Source of the DNA: Bactericera cockerelli
Taxonomy: Eukaryota; Arthropoda; Insecta; Hemiptera; Triozidae
Length of the DNA: 64,000 nucleotides
Assembly: GCA_024516035.1 (NCBI GenBank)
Contig: CM044955.1
Location: 54,089,257-54,153,256, forward strand
Direction of reading: 5' to 3'
Position numbers and translations under genes: made by a program. Shown here in pieces: positions 23,314 to 35,130 of this stretch. The notes under the pieces were generated by a model. That model saw nothing but the letters and a program-made list of their open reading frames with translations, was not told the origin of the DNA and searched no databases. Positions within the stretch are counted from its first letter, which is position 1. Each line of letters opens with the position of its first letter.

Positions 23314-23569
23314 TTTTTTAAGTGGGGTTTAACGTCGCTTTCAACTGTCATGGTCATATCACGACGGGGTTTTACCCTCCATTCGCAGGAAACTCACAAA
23401 CCTGCTACTCACATTGACCTCACCCAGCCTGAGTGGGGCCGGGAAAAGCCAGCGTCACGAGAATTAGAATTTGAATGGTCACCCATCCAAGTCTTAACCT
23501 CGCTGGATGTCGCTTAACTTCGGTGTTCTGAAGGGAACCGGTGTATTCAACATGCCATCGACGCTGGCT
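23314..23569 (-). mobile_element. 5S-derived SINE (family A), inserted at the tail of an E SINE
   Basis: Complete copy. TSD AAGATGACTTT at 23303-23313 and 23570-23580. It directly follows the E-family tRNA SINE at 23186. Confidence 0.95.
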
Positions 23570-23599
23570 AAGATGACTTTAATTATAACAATAAAAATA

Positions 23600-23790
23600 A
23601 CAGACCGACAGACAGACATACCGACATAGAACCAAAGTTGCTCAGGAGCTTATGAAACGTCCAGAAATACGAAGAAAAAAAAAATTGAAATCGGAGTAAA
23701 AAATATATGATTATTTTTTACAAAAACAAATGCAATATTTCCGATTTCAAATATTAGAAATTTCTTGGAAGTAATAGTAGTATCGAAGTG
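23600..23790 (-). mobile_element. related hairpin-headed repeat, reverse orientation
   Basis: On the minus strand it reads GAAATCGGAAATATTG, ACTCCGATTTCAATTTTT, GACGTTTCATAAGCTCCTGA and GTCTGTCGG, matching 11795-11995. Confidence 0.55.
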
Positions 23791-24340
23791 GGAGGAGGAA
23801 AGGAGCTGGAGATCAGAGAAGAATAAGGTTTGAGAGAGAAGGGTTGGAAGAGGAGGGGCCCTAGAAACAACTGAGGGAGAGAGACTCCATCAAATCAAGG
23901 CCCCTCAATAAGTTTGGAAAAAGGTGAAATGCAAGTTCCTTATTATAGGATAAGGAACGTAAAAATAAAGAGTAAATAAATAAATAAGGCCCAAGCTTAG
24001 CTGGAGAGATCAGAGTAGAGAAGGTTTGAGGAGAAGGGTTGGAAGAGGGAGGGGCCCTAGAAACTAGTAGAGGGAGAGACTCCATCAAATCAAGGCCTAC
24101 CTGAAGTAAGTTTGGAAAAAGGTGAAGTGAAAGTTCCTCATTATAGGATAAGGAAAGTAAAAATAAAGACTAAATAAAAATAAATAAAGCCCAAGCTTAG
24201 CTGGAGAGATCAGAGTAGAGGAAGGTTTGAGGGAGAAGGGTTGGAAGAGGAAGGATGCCCTAGAAACTAGTGAGAGGAGAGATTCCATTAAATCAAGGCC
24301 GACCCCAAGAAGGTTGGAAAAAGGTGAAGTGAAAGGAGAA
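23786..24340 (+). repeat. about 190-bp tandem triplication
   Basis: GGCCCAAGCTTAGCTGGAGA, GAAGGGTTGGAAGAGG, GACTCCATCAAATCAAGG and TTATAGGATAAGGAA recur in three units starting near 23800, 23992 and 24187. The last block includes the stem sequence of the hairpin-headed repeat. Confidence 0.85.
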
Positions 24341-24394
24341 GAAGAATAAAAATTATGAAACTTCAATTTCATCTTCTTTATCTATTCCTACTTT

Positions 24395-24660
24395 CTCTCT
24401 CTCTCACACACACTCTCCTTTTCTCTCTCTCTCTCTCTCTCTACATTTTACGATCCTCAATAAAAAATTCAGCATCAGTAAAATTTGTCTCAATTCTTCT
24501 GTTTCTCATACACCCGCCATCCTTCCTACCTCTCACTCTTCCCCTCTCTCTATATTCTCTCCCCCCACCTCTTTCTCATTGTATCCTTCTATTCCTACTC
24601 CTGCTAATCTGTTCCCTCTTTTCAGAATGTTCTTTTCTCTGCTGTCTCTTGTCTTTCTAC
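24395..24660 (+). repeat. CT-rich low-complexity tract
   Basis: CTCTCTCT and TTCTCTCC runs; the leucine/serine-rich frame over it resembles a signal peptide only because of the CT repeat. Confidence 0.8.
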
Positions 24661-25735
24661 ACCAGAGTAGGAGAGAGAGAGACGGGAAGAATTTTTTTTA
24701 ACCTCGAGGGGAGTGCGCGTGTTATCAACGCCACAGGGTCCCCCTCTTGGCGTTATTCATATCTCGGAACATATACACACTTGAAACACAAGAGAGGCTC
24801 AGAAGAAAGTAAGAAACCAAAGTCTTCTGAACAAATCACCCACATCATATCCTAACTGCAGGCTCTGAACTATGCAGTATTTGTTTATACTATGGGTCTC
24901 TAAACGCATGTATACAGGAACGTTATTAAGGGGGAAGATTCATGCGCGACTTGGTTCCTTACTCTTTTGATGACCAGCTGACCTGGTGAGCCCTTAAATT
25001 TTCTCTCGCTCCTATTTTCTCTTCTTCTCAATTCGCTCCTATTTACTCTCCTTCTCTCGACAACTCTACCACATTATCAGTTCCTTACCTTGTTTAAATT
25101 CTCTCCCTCTTCACATACTTTACTATGATACAGAGATTAGTTTTAGTTAATTTGTTATTATTATTATTTACTTACCTATATTACTCTTTGCTTAACATAT
25201 TAGAAGTTTTGTGTTTCACATATTCTCTAATTGCAAACTCACCTAATTATTTATTTTTTTGTCAAATGTCACATTTTTTTACCTACCTAAACAATACATA
25301 CATAAAACAATGGACTTGAGACAGATGCAAGACTTGGGGCCGTTATAAAATACGACTATAACCAGAAAAGACCGTAATCCTAGATATGATTGATGGACCG
25401 ACGCGACGGCCAATTATCTTTGTTCTAATTTGGCCCCAATTCTCGTTTTTAAAATCACGAGACAAGACAAAACTAAAGTCTCGTCTTTTTTTGAGTAGGT
25501 ACATCAGCACCAGCATAAAGTAATATTCAAACTACAAGACAAATCGATGGTGAAAGATATCACAATTGCAGCCATTCGAGGTTCAAGTCGAATCATCCAC
25601 AACCATCTATACAAACCTTATCATCCCAAGAAACAAAAAAGAAAGAAAAAAAATGTTTAAAAATGTTAAAGTTTGTCAAGCATCACAGTGATGTCAGTGT
25701 GTAGTAAATAAATTTACTATTTCTCTCTCCTACCA
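24660..25735. other. non-coding
   Basis: CT-rich patches near 25010-25110; nothing recognised up to the mariner. Confidence 0.5.
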
Positions 25736-25739
25736 TGTA

Positions 25740-26657
25740 CGAGGTTTGGCTATTAAATTCGTAGATTCTTCCCATGAAACGATGTGTGTTTAACTTACCC
25801 AACTTTAGTAGTTATCCCCTTCAATGTACTTCCCTCCTCTATCCCTACAACGTTCTAAGCAAATTTTCCATTGATCGACACAGTGGTGGAGGTCATTTTG
25901 TGTGAGGCCTTCCAAGACTTTTGCCGGTTTTTTCTTAACGGCATCTACGCTGTCAAATCTGGTACCTTTCAGGGCAGATTTGATTTTTGGTAATAAGTAA
26001 AAGTCGCACGAGGCCAGGTCGGGTAAGTAAGGAGGGTGTTCCAACACTGGGGTGTTGTACTTGGCCAGGAACGTCTTCACGCAGAAGGCACTGTGGGCTG
26101 GCGCATGGCACCATTTTTGCGCAAACTTTTGTCATGTTGAAATTTTCGTACAAAATTTGTCTCACACATTCTTTATTAATTTTAAGTCTATCAGCCATTA
26201 GTCTAAGAGTTAATCTACGGTCAGAACGAATCATAACATCAATTTTTTCAATGTTTTCGTCATTTTTTGAGCTTTGGGGGCGACCAGGACGTGGATCGTC
26301 CTCAACATCTTCCTGACCATCTTGAAACCGATTAAACCACTTATAAAGCGTTGATCTTTTCAAACATGACTCCTGGTACACTGTCTTTAACAAAGAAAAT
26401 GTTTCACCAGCATGTTTTACGTAAAATTCAAAAATCACTCGTTGCTCAACGTTTGTATCAATCATAATTCCGGCAAAATTAAAAAAGGTGTCTTGCGCGT
26501 CGGGCTGTCACAACAGAACTAATTACAGTACAGACATGTGACAGCTATCAATGAAAACACAAGACTTGAAGCTGTCTAAATATGTTTATCATATCTTCCT
26601 AGCACGGACAGCTTTTGCGTAGCGGCTCGCGTCTACGAACTTAATAGCCAAACCTCG
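25740..26657 (-). mobile_element. mariner element with the catalytic middle deleted
   Basis: TIRs of about 26 bases (CGAGGTTTGGCTATTAAATT, one mismatch between ends) are flanked by TA at 25738-25739 and 26658-26659. The minus strand encodes an N-terminal helix-turn-helix region (LYKWFNRFQDG and DDPRPGRP, from 26465 down). At about 26105 the sequence jumps, in another frame, to PAHSAFCVKTFLAKYN and PPYLPDLASCDFYLLPKIK (to about 25805). The deletion removes the first two catalytic Asp. At 918 bp it is shorter than the usual 1.3 kb, so it cannot move by itself. Confidence 0.92.
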
Positions 26658-26693
26658 TACACTTGTACAGTACATGATCATTAAAGGGATCAA

Positions 26694-27047
26694 CTGTACT
26701 TCGCCTTCACGATACTGAGTCTTTGGATCATCCCAAGACAGCTGAGGCCCACTAGGTCAAAACAGCTGTCCTGAGATGTCGAGAGCTCAAGAAACCAAAG
26801 GTTCAGGGTGGTATGCAGAGTCCTCACTGTAGGGATGCCTGGGTCATTTGTCCTTTCAGCTGATTTTGCTATGCAGAGACGTTTGTTTGAAGTGCCTGTG
26901 CGCATGCGCATTCATGTCTCTTGAAAGAAGAAATTGAAAAATTGTCAAGGTCGAAGTTTTCCCTATAGCAAGCTCGGGACCACCCTATAGGGATAAAAAA
27001 AGTCTCTGCATACCAGCCTCAGTACTGTGAAGGCAAAGCACAGAATA
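26694..27047. mobile_element. foldback element with about 26-bp imperfect arms
   Basis: CTGTACTTCGCCTTCACGAT at the left pairs with the complement of TACTGTGAAGGCAAAGCACAG at the right. An inner pair, GGTATGCAGAG and CTCTGCATACC, follows. No clear target duplication. Confidence 0.6.
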
Positions 27048-27602
27048 TTCTTTCAATAAAGCATAATATGTTTGAAAGAAAGCTGGTAGCAAGCTTTCAA
27101 GATCATCGGCTCCGGGTAAAAAACAAATTCCCTAGTAGACTGATTGTAAAGTGCCTGATAAAATATTAAGCCAACGCTGTAATAAATAAATTGTGGTATG
27201 TTGGTGATGAAACTGATCATGATCATGATAATAATACTAGTTCTTTATACTCAACTACTAAAGTAATCAGGTTTCATAGAAAGAACGTCTCCCTTGCATT
27301 TTAAATCAGCAAAGACATTCAGTAGTTACCTGATTCCTTTTGTATTATGCATTTATGCACTTCTTGCATACTATCTAAATCTATAGGTATAGATAATATA
27401 CGTTTGTTTATTCCAGGTATATATGTATGTACGTCTATTGTATTCGCATCAAACGGTTCTATTATATCCGTCAGTTGCATTCGAGTGCATTTTGTTTTAT
27501 GCAGCCATCTTAGTTCATTATGCATTCTGATATTCCATCCTTATACTGGGATTGAATACAATCAAATTTTTTTCTATTATTATAGAGGGGATTCTTAGCA
27601 AA

Positions 27603-27655
27603 GTGATTGATAAATAAATAAAAAGTGATTGATAAATAAATAAAAAGTGATTGAT
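27603..27655 (+). repeat. 24-bp tandem repeat, about 2.5 copies
   Basis: AAAGTGATTGATAAATAAAT repeated with period 24. Confidence 0.85.
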
Positions 27656-27669
27656 AACGAGAAGTAAAA

Positions 27670-27765
27670 GAAGTCTTAACCTGGAGGACGGTGGTTCGAG
27701 TCAAAAACATGAACAATTTTAGTGGGTCGAGTTTGAGTAATTTTAATGCCACAAGTCTTCTCTTG
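27670..27765 (+). mobile_element. family E SINE, 3' two-thirds
   Basis: TTAACCTGGAGGACGGTGGT, TCGAGTCAAAAAC, GGTCGAGTTTGAGTAATT. Confidence 0.65.
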
Positions 27766-28435
27766 TGACTTTCGCAAATATGAATGATAAACCTTCAACT
27801 ATTAAACTCCAAGTATATATGTATGTTTAAAATAAAAGTAGATGTATTATTATTATTATTATTATTTATTATACTCATTTTTATTTAAGGGGCTGACTGG
27901 AAGAGACTGACAAAAAACGCAGACTCTATTTAATTAGGAAAAGGCTAGGAAGTAGAAGATGCTCATTTTTATATTTCAACAGCTACACTACTGCCAGTTC
28001 AACACAAACAAACACTCATTTGACTAATAAGCGTAATAAAAAATATATTCCAGATAAAAGTAATGCTATACTAGAATTTCTCTATTTGGAAACAATGAGA
28101 TAGGGGAGAGACGGGGTAGAGAGACAACAGGGGAGACTCGTCAACTCAGTGATAAACACGAACCTATGGATGTCATGGGGGTTGAGTAATTAATTCTGAA
28201 AATGATAACTGCGGGTAATAGTATGAAAAGATAGCAAAAATGAAGGGGTAATATAGAAGAGGGCAAAGCGGTGTATGATGTGTGGGTGCGAGGAGGGGAG
28301 GATTATGCGGGTTCACGAGGCGACATTTGCATTACGAAGAGAGGAAAATGCGTGTAACTAGAGCTACTGATATCTCAGTAGAAAAATACACATACTTAGA
28401 AAACTAAAATTGTAACATAAAAGTTATCATATTTG

Positions 28436-28563
28436 TGATAATCACGTTCGTGAAATCACAACTACTCAAACTCGCTTTACTAAATCTACGCTGAAACCGG
28501 GACTTGAACCACCGACCTCCAGGTTACAAGTCCGCCTTATCGATCAAGCTACTAAGGTTGGTT
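28436..28563 (-). mobile_element. tRNA-derived SINE, family E
   Basis: ACAACTACTCAAACTCGCTT, GGGACTTGAACCACCGACCT, CCTTATCGATCAAGCTACTA in reverse. Confidence 0.85.
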
Positions 28564-28597
28564 ACTTAGAAAACAACACGTAAATGTGCGTAACTAA

Positions 28598-28650
28598 TTT
28601 GTGAGTTTCCAGCGAATGGAGCATAAAACCCTCGTCTCGAATGACCATAG
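28598..28650 (+). mobile_element. 5S SINE family A, short tail fragment
   Basis: TTTGTGAGTTTCCAGCGAAT then ACCCTCGTCTCGAATGACCA. It directly follows an E-family SINE. Confidence 0.5.
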
Positions 28651-29172
28651 AGATGATAAACAGATTTTTAAAAACATCAAAAAAAGTTAAATGGACTAGC
28701 CCGCCGAAATTGAACAGAAAGCATGATGCTTTCTGTTGAATTTCGGGTGCTGAAACTGAGGAATACCTAGATAGAGTGCTCAACACGCACATACATATTT
28801 CAGCACGAATTCATTTGGTCCCCCACCTATTCAAGTTTGGAAAGCATAATTAATAATGAAAAAAATATGCCTCGTATGACCTCAATCTTCAAGGGGCTTT
28901 TTTAAACAACAACAACAAAAATCGTCCTTTAAAACACGAAACGTCCAGTTGAACTGTATTTTTTTTTTTTTTGTAAATATTTTTATAAACACTCGCCACC
29001 AGCTCTCAGCTGACAGGGTTGTTTCAGTATCAGTATAAACAGAAGAGTGAGAAGTTGTATTAGATGTACATGAATATCAGAACATAACTGGACAGCTGTT
29101 TCGAGCTTATTTGCTCTCATCAGCAGGTAATAGTTCTGAGTATATCCATGCCATCAACTAACCTCTCTACTT

Positions 29173-29476
29173 ATAATATAATAATAATAATGCTTTTTCT
29201 TTGTGTTATTATGTCACAATTTTAGTGGGTAGCGCAGAATCATAGGACTTTACCACTTTAATTTACAATATCTTGTATTTTTTTTTTTTGCCTAAGATTC
29301 TGCCACTAATCGCTGCTTCACATTAAAGCAGCTACTCATTTTTCCTCACGAGGTATGAGTGGACCCCGAACATCCAAGTACAGAGCAGAAAAAATCCTCC
29401 CCCGCTGGGAATCGAACCCAGGTCACCATGTGTGCAATGCCTAGCGCGCTAACTCGCTCTGCCACAGTGACTACTC
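29173..29476 (-). mobile_element. tRNA-derived SINE, family D, inserted in repeat H
   Basis: Reverse copy of the D head (CCCGCTGGGAATCGAACCCA, GCTAACTCGCTCTGCCACAG) with a different 3' part. TSD TAACCTCTCTACTT (14 bases) at 29159-29172 and 29477-29490. It cuts a repeat H unit. Confidence 0.92.
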
Positions 29477-29529
29477 TAACCTCTCTACTTTAATCAGTAT
29501 AAATAGAAGAGTGAGAAGTTGTACTAGAT

Positions 29530-29555
29530 GTACAATTGTACATGTACAATTGTAC
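29530..29555. repeat. 26-bp perfect palindrome
   Basis: GTACAATTGTAC, AT, GTACAATTGTAC: equals its own complement over 26 bases; lies in repeat H and is absent from its other copies. Confidence 0.92.
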
Positions 29556-29575
29556 GTGAATATCAGAACATATTT

Positions 29576-30398
29576 AAAGTTTAAAAATAAATCTTCTCCA
29601 TTATTATATTTAATGTAACAAACAAAGAAAAAATGGAGACCTATTAAATGTAAGACTGGTATGGCTTTTTACTTCGACAGTTAATTTTACAATTTAGGTA
29701 TGATAAGGCTTCTGATTTCTTGCCACAAAAAAAAAATGTTACACAGGACGGTGAGAAATCAAGAGACCGTTTTACTTCCAAGTCGAACTGACCTCCGTAG
29801 CTCGAACCACCTCGACCTTCACCGCCATATTATTCAAACTCCTGAGGTCGCTTTTCACCCTAATTTTCACCTAAAGTCTAATTACATATTATAAAAGGGA
29901 TCCCGAAGCATAAGAACTTCTGACAACGTGAGAACCATTTCAAGAAGACGAAATGCAAAAGTTCATTTCTAAATCAGCATAACTGTTAACTCCATGCAAA
30001 ATAGCTATTAGGAGTTTGCTAATAATAATTCGTTCAAATACCTAATTAAGATGGAACATAGGCCTTGAGTGGCTTCGAACTCGAACTGACATTTGAAAGA
30101 AATCATTCTTAAATCCGTAAGAGTATGTACCAAACTCGAAACAAAATCAATGCAATCGGACACTTAAATAGATGTACACAAAGTACAAGGCTGAAGTGGG
30201 GTTATTTGCCAGATCTGACTTAATTACAGAGAATGAGAAAAAATACGAAGATATTTTTATGCTCGGAAAGAAAAAAACCACGTCCATATTTTATTTTGCC
30301 ACGTTGGAACCAGTTTGCAGAATCGGGCGTCAGGGCATTAACTCGGAACTTTACGAGTTCTGAGGCAACCATCTGTTGAGAGGCTGGTCTAGAATATC
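29576..30398. other. non-coding
   Basis: Nothing recognised before the mariner at 30401. Confidence 0.5.
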
Positions 30399-30400
30399 TA

Positions 30401-31328
30401 CAGGGTGGCGCATAAGTAATGACAACATTTGAAAATCCTATAACTTTTTTTCTAAATAATTTTTTCTTGTTATTTTTTCAGAATCTTAAAATAAACTATA
30501 TGCAAGGTCATTATGCAAAAGTACACAACCTTACAACGAACCAAAATTGTACAATTTTATTTTGAAAATGGACGTTCAATTACACAAACTGAGTTTAGCG
30601 TACAAGCGATATTTCAAAGTTCGAAAGGGCCCAATTTACAGAACAATTAAGAAAATAATTGAACATTTTCAAGAACAAGGTGCAGTCAGAGACCTTCCGA
30701 GACCAGGAAGACAACGTTCAGTCGTCACTGAAGCAAATCGACAGCGTGTTTCTGACAATATTGAAAGCAGCCCAGGCACTTCAACACGACAGCGCTCAAC
30801 CCAATTGGAAATGTCCCCCAGGTCATAATTTCTTGAAGCCAGCTATTGAAAATCACCCCCAGATATGGTTTCAGCTAGATGGAGCCACACCACACACAGC
30901 AGACACAACAATGGCACTTCTACGGGAAATTTTTGAAAATCGCATAATCTCTCGAAAATTTCGACTTCCCATGGCCCCCATGCTCACCTGAATTATCCGC
31001 CCCAGACTTCTTTCTGTGGGCATATCTGAAGGAAAGGGTGTACGTGAACAAAGCTCGGACCATTCAACAACTAAAGAACAACATTACACAAGAAATTCAA
31101 GCGTTAGGAGCAAACGTTCTTCGATCAGTAATGGAAAATGCCCTGGAAAGAGCCCGACTTTGCGAAGCTGGAAATGACCAACACTTACGTGACGTAATAT
31201 TCCATGTGTAGTATGGAAAAAATTCGCCAAGCCTCTAGAATAGACCAATAAAACTTTCTTTTCGATTGAACAAATAATAAAAAAAATATCACAAAAAAAC
31301 TTGTTGTCATTACTTATGCGCCACCCTG
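30401..31328 (+). mobile_element. mariner/IS630-like element with a frameshifted transposase
   Basis: Perfect TIRs of about 27 bases (CAGGGTGGCGCATAAGTAAT...) are flanked by TA at 30399-30400 and 31329-31330. The plus strand has transposase pieces in more than one frame: MQKYTTLQRTKIVQFYFENG at 30512, RDLPRPGRQ at about 30690, WFQLDGATPHTAD at about 30870, then a shift to PWPPCSPELSAPDFFLWAYL and a terminal DQHLRDVIFHV with TAG near 31210. The second and third catalytic Asp are visible. An internal deletion lies near 30810. It shares TIR start and C-terminal sequence with the elements at 16924 and 41426. Confidence 0.93.
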
Positions 31329-31396
31329 TAGATAGTGACATATGGCAACATGGCGTTATTATGTTTGTGCGGCTCACTCAAACTTACTCAAACTCG

Positions 31397-31550
31397 TGGA
31401 CGGGTTGGGTGGAAGAGATTGCCACAGGCAATAACCCCGCCCTTTAGGTAGGACATTAATGTTATTTTCTTTTTTACTCATTTGTTTGTTTTTTCATAAT
31501 TTTATACTGTTAACATTGTACTCTGTCCTCCTAATAAAGCATAAAAAAAA
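31397..31550 (+). mobile_element. 3' end of a 5'-truncated non-LTR retroelement
   Basis: GGAAGAGATTGCCACAGGCA, AACCCCGCCCTTT, a T-rich stretch, AATAAAGC and an A tail form a typical LINE 3' end. Related pieces lie at 38933-39110 and 62563-62640. Confidence 0.55.
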
Positions 31551-31551
31551 C

Positions 31552-31648
31552 TCGCCGCCCTAAATATATATTTACCATACTTGGGATTCGAACCACCAAC
31601 CTCCAAGTTGCGAGTCCGACGCCTTATCAAAGGATCCACTGCGGTTGG
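31552..31648 (-). mobile_element. tRNA-derived SINE, family E
   Basis: TTGGGATTCGAACCACCAAC, GAGTCCGACGCCTTATC in reverse, next to the LINE tail at 31397. Confidence 0.75.
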
Positions 31649-31763
31649 TTTATTTTGGTACTAAATGAAAGGTTAGACGCTGAGTAAAAAAAAAAATTAA
31701 ATAAAAATATTGAGGCTCAATTAGTGAGAATAAAAACGAAGTACTTCTAAGAAATGTTCATGT

Positions 31764-31970
31764 TATAATAATAATGTTACTTTTTAGTGGAAGGACCACC
31801 AGGCCAGGTTAATGCTCAAAGCATTTTCTACCACCTACCCCTCAGAGTCTTATTATGTGGTCACAAACTCAGATTAATGAGTAAAAATTCATGCACTGGG
31901 TAGGATTCGAACCAACGGATTCCTACGCTACCTGGATTACCATACTAGCGCGTTAACCACTTGACTACAA
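31764..31970 (-). mobile_element. tRNA-derived SINE, family C
   Basis: Reverse orientation: AGTGGAAGGACCACCAGGC through TGGGTAGGATTCGAACCAAC to TTAACCACTTGACTAC. Confidence 0.9.
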
Positions 31971-32404
31971 GTACTTCAACGTTCAAAATATACAACTGAA
32001 GTTTATTGTCTGTTATTATTAAACATTTATTTTATTGTTAAACGTATATAGGTACCTACATATCATCATCATTAAGTCACCACCGATAAGAGCAAATTAT
32101 TATAAACATAATGATTATCAAAATTAATATTGATCATCAAACACATCTATGCATAATCATTTTTATCAGGATTACGAGTATCAAGATTCATATTAGTATA
32201 ACAATCATCAAACAATTAATATCGAAATTCGATTGATTCTCTGTGAAACATTTACACTCTCATTGAAAAACAACTCATGGAATGGGTAGGTACTTGAATT
32301 GAAGGAAACTTGGCAGACATAATTTTTTATGTGCCTTTTTACGTACAAATTATTATCAAGGCGTAATACGTTGGAACTTTTCCTTTAGCAAGGTTTCGCA
32401 TATA

Positions 32405-32690
32405 CAGGGTCCGCCAAAAAAAGGAGCCACTCGAAATATCTAGAGAACGGATTTAAATTTTGAGAAAAACTAAACCGGGTGTACCATTATAGTGAAGAGG
32501 AAACCTCTTCTACTGGATTTTGATTTTAGATTATTACCAGGGCGGCCCCAAGGGGGCAATGATAAAAAATCAAAACCTAGAAGAAAAGGTTTCCCCCTCG
32601 ACGTAATGGTACACAAGTTACAGCATTTAAAAATAATAATAATCCGTTCTCTACATATTTCGAGTGGCTCCTTTTTTTTGGCGGACCCTG
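32405..32690. mobile_element. 286-bp palindromic MITE
   Basis: The TIR CAGGGTCCGCCAAAAAAAGG and its complement enclose further inverted matches (GTGTACCATTA; GAGGAAACCTCTTCTA), so the whole element folds on itself. TA is on the left (32403-32404); on the right it has become TG. Confidence 0.8.
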
Positions 32691-33026
32691 TGTGAGTACG
32701 GATGTATCTATAAACAAATAATTTATGTACTTCAGCAATAAAATTGCGAAGTACAAGAATGTTAAGAAGGAATGAGTGAAACCACAAATCTCGATCATAA
32801 TAAAACTGGCTTTTTATGGAAAACAAAATGAAATCTATTAGTAATACCAATAATAATTTATGGCCAATAATAAAAGCTATTGTTGTTATCCAGTCAATTC
32901 TAGTTTTGACTAGCTGATACTTTGTACCTGGCCACAGAAGTGAATTTAAAGTCAGATTCTCTGAAGTATTGAGGCATAGCTGTAACAGTTATTTAGGCTT
33001 TACTTTGTCTCTAAGTAGTGTGATAA

Positions 33027-33250
33027 TGATAATAATAATAATAACAATAATCTTTACCTAGTGGAATGTAACCACCAGGCGAGGTTAATGCTCAAAGCAT
33101 TTTCTATCACCTAACCCTAAGTTCTTCTTATTATGTGGTAACAAACTCAAATTAATAAGGAAAAATGCATGCACTAGGTGGGATTCGAACCAATGGATCC
33201 CTACGCTACCTGGATTACCAGACTAGCGCTTTAACCATTTGACTACCAGT
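33027..33250 (-). mobile_element. tRNA-derived SINE, family C
   Basis: Reverse orientation: AACCACCAGGCGAGGTTAAT, GGTGGGATTCGAACCAATGG, TTAACCATTTGACTACCAG. Confidence 0.9.
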
Positions 33251-33833
33251 TCTGTGATCAATTTCTGGTCTTATCAGTATTATTTTATTTCGTTTGTGAG
33301 TGACAGATACAAATTAGGTACAAACATCATATGGAATACCTGAGTTTTCAAGAGAATTGATAAAAATTCGAGAGTGCAAATTAATCCAGAACATGTTACA
33401 AAATATTTACTATATCCTTCAGAGTAAAACTGATTTTTCTCGGTTATCTGTACCAAAAAATGAAACAAGGTACTCAACAGCTCTTGATAAAAGTAGAAGT
33501 GCGGACCAACTGATAGCGTAAGCAGAATATGGTACAGAATATATGGACAGTTGTTGTGGGGCTGGTTGAGGCTCAACTATAAAAATAGTTAGTATGAGAA
33601 TCAGAAGAATAAGAAAGAAGATAGGGTTGTGAAGATGGTCCTGAAATGTATGTACGTGTCTGTCTTAATAATATTAGCTAAAAAGAACTTTTTTGATAAT
33701 TTTGACGAAAAAATGCAATAATAATATTAATTATTAATTGCAATAGACCTTATTGATACAACTAGATACTAGGTGATTTCTAGTTTTTTTTTCAATACCC
33801 AATAGTTCTTTCTGTTAATTCTGTTCAATTATT

Positions 33834-33882
33834 TCATGCAGTGGGTGGGATTCGAATGCTTCCTGGATAACCAGACTAGCGC
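33834..33882 (-). mobile_element. family C SINE fragment
   Basis: CATGCAGTGGGTGGGATTCG then GGATAACCAGACTAGCGC; head only. Confidence 0.6.
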
Positions 33883-34538
33883 ACGAAATGCATGTTATAG
33901 CACGCAGAATAAATAATGGCAAATACCTAATAAATAAAATAAAACATTTTATTTTTATTTTTTCTGATGTTGCAAAACGAGCTATTCTTTTAATATTATG
34001 ATTATCACTCGCGAACAATAGTACAAAAATAGTCAGAACTCAGAACCTAGTTGCAATAATAAAATAATGCCGAGTTGCGATGGTAATATTATCACAATGA
34101 TGATAGTTATCTGGCCAGCAATAGTCATAATGATAATACCTAGTTGCCATGGTAGTTTAATAGCCATTGTCTGGAGCGACTACACATGGGTAACCTAGTA
34201 CTTGAGCGGGTTCCTTGAACTTGCCCAGTGGACTTGAATAGGAACCTATGTATACTAGGAACCCAGAGTACTGGGAATCGCCTGCAGCCAGTACCTACTG
34301 TTAGGATAGATGCTGGAGACTCTGCCAGAGTGGGTCTGGTATATAGAAAAAACCTACTTCAAAGATGAGTACCTAACTGAAGTCATAAGTACTTTTCTAA
34401 ATTTAACACCTTATAAGTAAACAGCATACTTAGGTGGTTTGTACTTTACTAAATTCAACAATGATTTTTTAGTACTAACTGGACTATTAGTACAAACAGC
34501 TAATGCTCCAAATCTATGGTTATAGAATTTTAATTGAT

Positions 34539-34768
34539 TACTTAAGCACCTTAGGTAATCAGGTGATGATAATTTTTTTCTAAATTTTACTTTGAGATTG
34601 TTTGCATTACAAACCCATAAGGAACTTTAGAAAATAAAAATGATAAAACCTAATACTTAAGCACCTTAGGTAATCAGGTGATGATAATTTTTTTCTAAAT
34701 TTTACTTTGAGATTGTTTGCATTACAAACCCATAAGGAACTTTAGAAAATAAAAATGATAAAACCTAA
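34539..34768. repeat. perfect 115-bp tandem duplication
   Basis: The unit beginning TACTTAAGCACCTTAGGTAA is repeated base for base at 34654. No sequence difference between copies is visible, so it is very recent or an assembly effect. Confidence 0.95.
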
Positions 34769-35130
34769 GAAATATAAATGATAAAACCAGTTTGGTGCTA
34801 TCAAATTATTTACTGTGTAATGCAAAATTTGTAGGTACTGCCTACTTGATAGGACTCTTATGTTTGTTTTATTTTTATTTACTATCTCATTTAAAATGGA
34901 TAAATTAAGGAATAAAATTTTGAGATTCTATAAATACTGAATTTTATTTGATAGTCAAACTATTCATTGAAATCTGATAAGGTTTTCACAAAATTCAACA
35001 ACAACAAAAATATTTTGTTGAAAACTTATGTTTTTAAGGGTCTAAATTTAGGTTTATGAAGATGGAAAATATGTAGGTAGGAATTTAGACAAAAATTGAC
35101 AACAGAGAGTAACTACCTACCTACTACTTC

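Larger units (their letters stand above)
27048..28435. other. non-coding with short tandem repeats
   Basis: Holds the 24-bp repeat, an E SINE piece and an ATT run at 27847; otherwise blank. Confidence 0.5.
29030..29575 (+). repeat. dispersed repeat H, interrupted by a D SINE
   Basis: AGAGTGAGAAGTTGTATTAG, GAATATCAGAACATAACTGG, ACAGCTGTTTCGAGCTTATT, TGCTCTCATCAGCAGGTAAT and CCATGCCATCAACTAACCTC; the first block starts again at 29505. Other copies: 35131-35222 and 61960-62105, both reverse. Confidence 0.75.

Noticed and set aside
24355..24855. 166-codon frame with a signal-peptide-like start
   Set aside because: Most of it is CT-repeat translation; no domain, and the hydrophobicity follows from the repeat.
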